Under the pieces are notes generated by a model. It did not search any database and was not told where the DNA came from. It saw only the letters and a list, made by a program, of their open reading frames with translations. Positions 62,341-64,000 of a DNA stretch of 64,000 nt are shown here, one piece after another. How positions within the stretch are numbered: position 1 is the first letter of the stretch; every line of letters begins with the position of its first letter. The position numbers and the translations under genes are program-made. Location of the stretch: NCBI GenBank assembly GCA_019925095.2, contig CM034391.1, positions 1,577,051 to 1,641,050 of the forward strand. The letters run 5' to 3'. This DNA is from Dendrolimus kikuchii. Taxonomy: Eukaryota; Arthropoda; Insecta; Lepidoptera; Lasiocampidae.

Positions 62341-62573
62341 TTTTTATAGCATGAGTTCAGCAGACAGGCAGACGGCCCACTTGATGAAAAGCGGTTACCA
62401 TCGCCTATGGACATTTGCAACACCAAAAGGGTTACAGATGCGCTGCTGTTCTCTTAAGGGAGACTGGAACCTGGTCACTAATGCCGGAACACAACTCGAG
62501 GTTGTTATGGCGGCATACTCTAGACCAGGGGTGGTAGCCATCCAGTCGGGAAAATACCCTACCACCTGGCAAT
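62341..62573 (-). mobile_element. Family B, short form, inside H
   Basis: TTTTTTTATAGCATGAGTTC to CCCTACCACCTGGC on the plus strand; follows a T run of H, so the exact left edge is uncertain. Confidence 0.9.
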
Positions 62574-62769
62574 GGTCTACCTTTATTAGTATTATTATGC
62601 CATTATTAATTATCAACAGCTTATGACCAGTGACCGCACCACGTGATGACTAGGCATATGCTGAAGAAATATCTGAAAAAGATGAAAGTCTTACTCATCT
62701 CTCACACGATGTTTTTGCAAATGTTCAAAAATTGTTTCTAAAATTAAACGTGGATTGTTTTTAATTTTT

Positions 62770-62922
62770 CATACTAGGAGAGTCTGAAACAGCTGGACCA
62801 ATTTTGACGGGAGTTTCACTGGCAGACAGCTAATGTTATAAGGAGGAACTTGGATACATTTTTAATGTTCTGCAAAAAAAAAAAAAAAACTACGCGTACG
62901 AAGTCGCGGGCATTACCAGTTA
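62770..62922 (+). mobile_element. Helitron-like 3' fragment, decayed
   Basis: CAGCTGGACCAATTTTGACG, GTTTCACTGGCAGACAGCTA, A-run, CGCGTACGAAGTCGCGGGCA then TTACCAG in place of CAGCTAG. Related to 24790-24993. Confidence 0.55.
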
Positions 62923-63103
62923 AAACTAAATTATATACTACCTAAAAAAATATATACAGAAAGAAAGCAGCTTATAATGATATATTATTAAAATTATTTT
63001 GAATAAGACCTCTTTAATCGTAGTTTCATAGAACTAAGGTATATTCAATTAAATATTTTTGCTGGATTCTGTGGATTAACGACTGTAATAATGTGAAACA
63101 CAA

Positions 63104-63308
63104 CAACCCACAACTAGGTGGTAGGGTATTTGATCGACTGGACGGCTACCACCCCTGGTCTAGAATATGCCGCCGTAACAACCTTGAGTTGTGTTCCGGC
63201 ATCAGTGGCCAGGTTGCAGTCTCCCTTAAGAGCGCATGTCAATAGGTGACGTTAACCGCTTTCCATCAGGTGGCCCGTCTGCCTGTCTGCTGAACTATGC
63301 AATAAAAA
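63104..63308 (+). mobile_element. Family B, long-type, truncated and deleted
   Basis: ACAACCCACAACTAGGTGGT head retains only the end of the long extension; about 35 bases missing before GTCAATAGGTGACG; ends ATGCAATAAAAAAG. Confidence 0.82.
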
Positions 63309-63536
63309 AGAAATCTTTCAAAATAACTATGGAACACTAAGAAAGGAGACATTGGCGTATAATAAAGTATTTTGAAATTTTTCACTATTTATATCAAAGT
63401 CACATCGGCCGATAATTGTGAGTCGTGAACGTGTGAAACATCGCCTTGCGCGTAAGCATCTAAACAGATCTCAAGGCGATGTTGCGCGGATGTACTCCGA
63501 TAGTTGCGCAAAGGTAAGCCAAGAGATAGCCGCTTG

Positions 63537-63830
63537 ATCGGCTGGGCGTAACTATGTTCTAAATCTCAGCCTTTCCAACACATTCAAAGCGCAGGGTCGT
63601 CAGGGAGGAGGGGGTTTTTAGTGGGTATTGGGGTTGCTCGCCCGTGCAGCAACGCTCGGAGTCTTCCACACTATTCTGTGACGTCGATCGCGGACGGAGC
63701 GCTGCCAAGAGCATACTATTGCTGCAGTGTTATCGCCCCCGACCGACGCGTGTCGTTCCCCTAGCAACGACCCAGTTTGTGCGTAAATCGGTTAAGCATT
63801 TTCACCTCGCCTCAAAACAAAAAAAAAAAA
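63537..63830 (+). mobile_element. GC-rich retroposon with 15 bp TSD and A-tail
   Basis: AGAGATAGCCGCTTG at 63522-63536 and 63831-63845 flanks a 294 bp insert ending CAAAACAAAAAAAAAAAA. The insert is CpG-rich and unlike its surroundings; GGTTTTTAGTGGGTATTGGG resembles the reverse of TATACCCACTAAAACCCAAT in the insert at 15581-15755, so the two may be one family (R1-type LINE 3' end suspected). A 64-codon frame inside has no motif. Confidence 0.85.
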
Positions 63831-63845
63831 AGAGATAGCCGCTTG

Positions 63846-64000
63846 CGCTTTCTGAATATACTCCAGTACTCCTCACAACAGACTGAATACCCATTGATGC
63901 GATCTAAAGGCGAAACATATAACTTCGGAACCTTGTAGACATATATGGGTCCGAATAATAATAATAAATGGAGCCTTAACCACTGGTAGTCTGGACCCTA
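63846..64000. other. Nothing recognised
   Basis: Short tail of the window; small (AAT)n at 63956-63966. Confidence 0.4.

Larger units (their letters stand above)
62110..62588 (-). mobile_element. Family H RTE-like LINE, split by two insertions
   Basis: Pieces 62133-62243, 62317-62340 and 62574-62586 align in order with 54860-55000 reversed (CAATTAATTGGGGTCGG, CATATCATCCTTCACACA, ATACATCCATCTTTTTTT, GGTCTACCTTTA). Confidence 0.8.

Overview
The window looks like gene-poor, repeat-saturated nuclear DNA from an insect, most likely a moth or butterfly. The basis is the repertoire: a SINE-like family with the GGTGGTAGGGCATTTGCC head and CTGCAATAAAA tail, Helitron-like elements ending in CTAG next to GACAACGTCTGCC or GACGAAGTCGCGGG, a tRNA-derived SINE with intact A and B boxes, a Penelope-like element with a GIY-YIG domain, and many 5'-truncated LINEs. 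The background is AT-rich. I found no convincing host gene, true tRNA, rRNA or CRISPR. Nearly every long open frame belongs to a transposon relic or is a chance frame inside a repeat. Family labels are mine; clade names rest on remembered motifs and no database was searched.

Family key. A: LINE 3' end coding RWFGHVERM...RGRPRHTFHDQIDRVL and ending in (ATGT)n; 17 copies, eleven with 9-13 bp target-site duplications (TSDs). B: SINE-like unit of about 230 bp (short) or about 315 bp (long), about 20 copies. C and C2: Helitron-like. D: tRNA-derived SINE. F: LINE C-terminus with the motif AIQRGNAASLLGTLP. G: LINE with C-terminus VQAVKLWNMLPLTVREAK and UTR ending CAATAAAGTGTTATC. H: RTE-like LINE C-terminus. 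I, J, K, L, M, N: unclassified dispersed repeats. P: second SINE. Q: terminal-inverted-repeat (TIR) element. PLE: Penelope-like.

Layout. 0-13 kb: a restriction-like-endonuclease LINE fragment, a hAT-type MITE with an 8 bp TSD, two other MITEs, A/B/D/F copies. 13-24 kb: more of the same plus the Penelope-like 3' end (22.8-23.5 kb). 25-34 kb: a B copy with an internal GGTAG expansion, a TIR element holding a solo LTR, a perfect 31 bp hairpin, an intact Helitron and a Penelope-like foldback with a 13 bp TSD. 34-42 kb: nested MITEs, a G LINE interrupted by a SINE and two Helitrons, a Q element interrupted by two LINEs, a second solo LTR. 43-48 kb: an 81 bp tandem repeat and the largest relic, a 2.8 kb LINE with endonuclease and reverse-transcriptase remnants whose 3' tail matches family B. 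50-51 kb: a satellite of six 164 bp units abutting a Helitron 3' end. 51-64 kb: F relics, RTE-like and other LINE tails, Helitron dimers, and three places where an undisturbed relative in the same window shows the site before insertion.

The parts do not form a pathway; they form a stratigraphy of insertions. The functional links I can see are parasite/host pairs of elements: family B shares its 3' end with the 45-48 kb LINE, which suggests it used that LINE's machinery. The absence of genes and the depth of nesting fit heterochromatin or a W chromosome, but that is inference.
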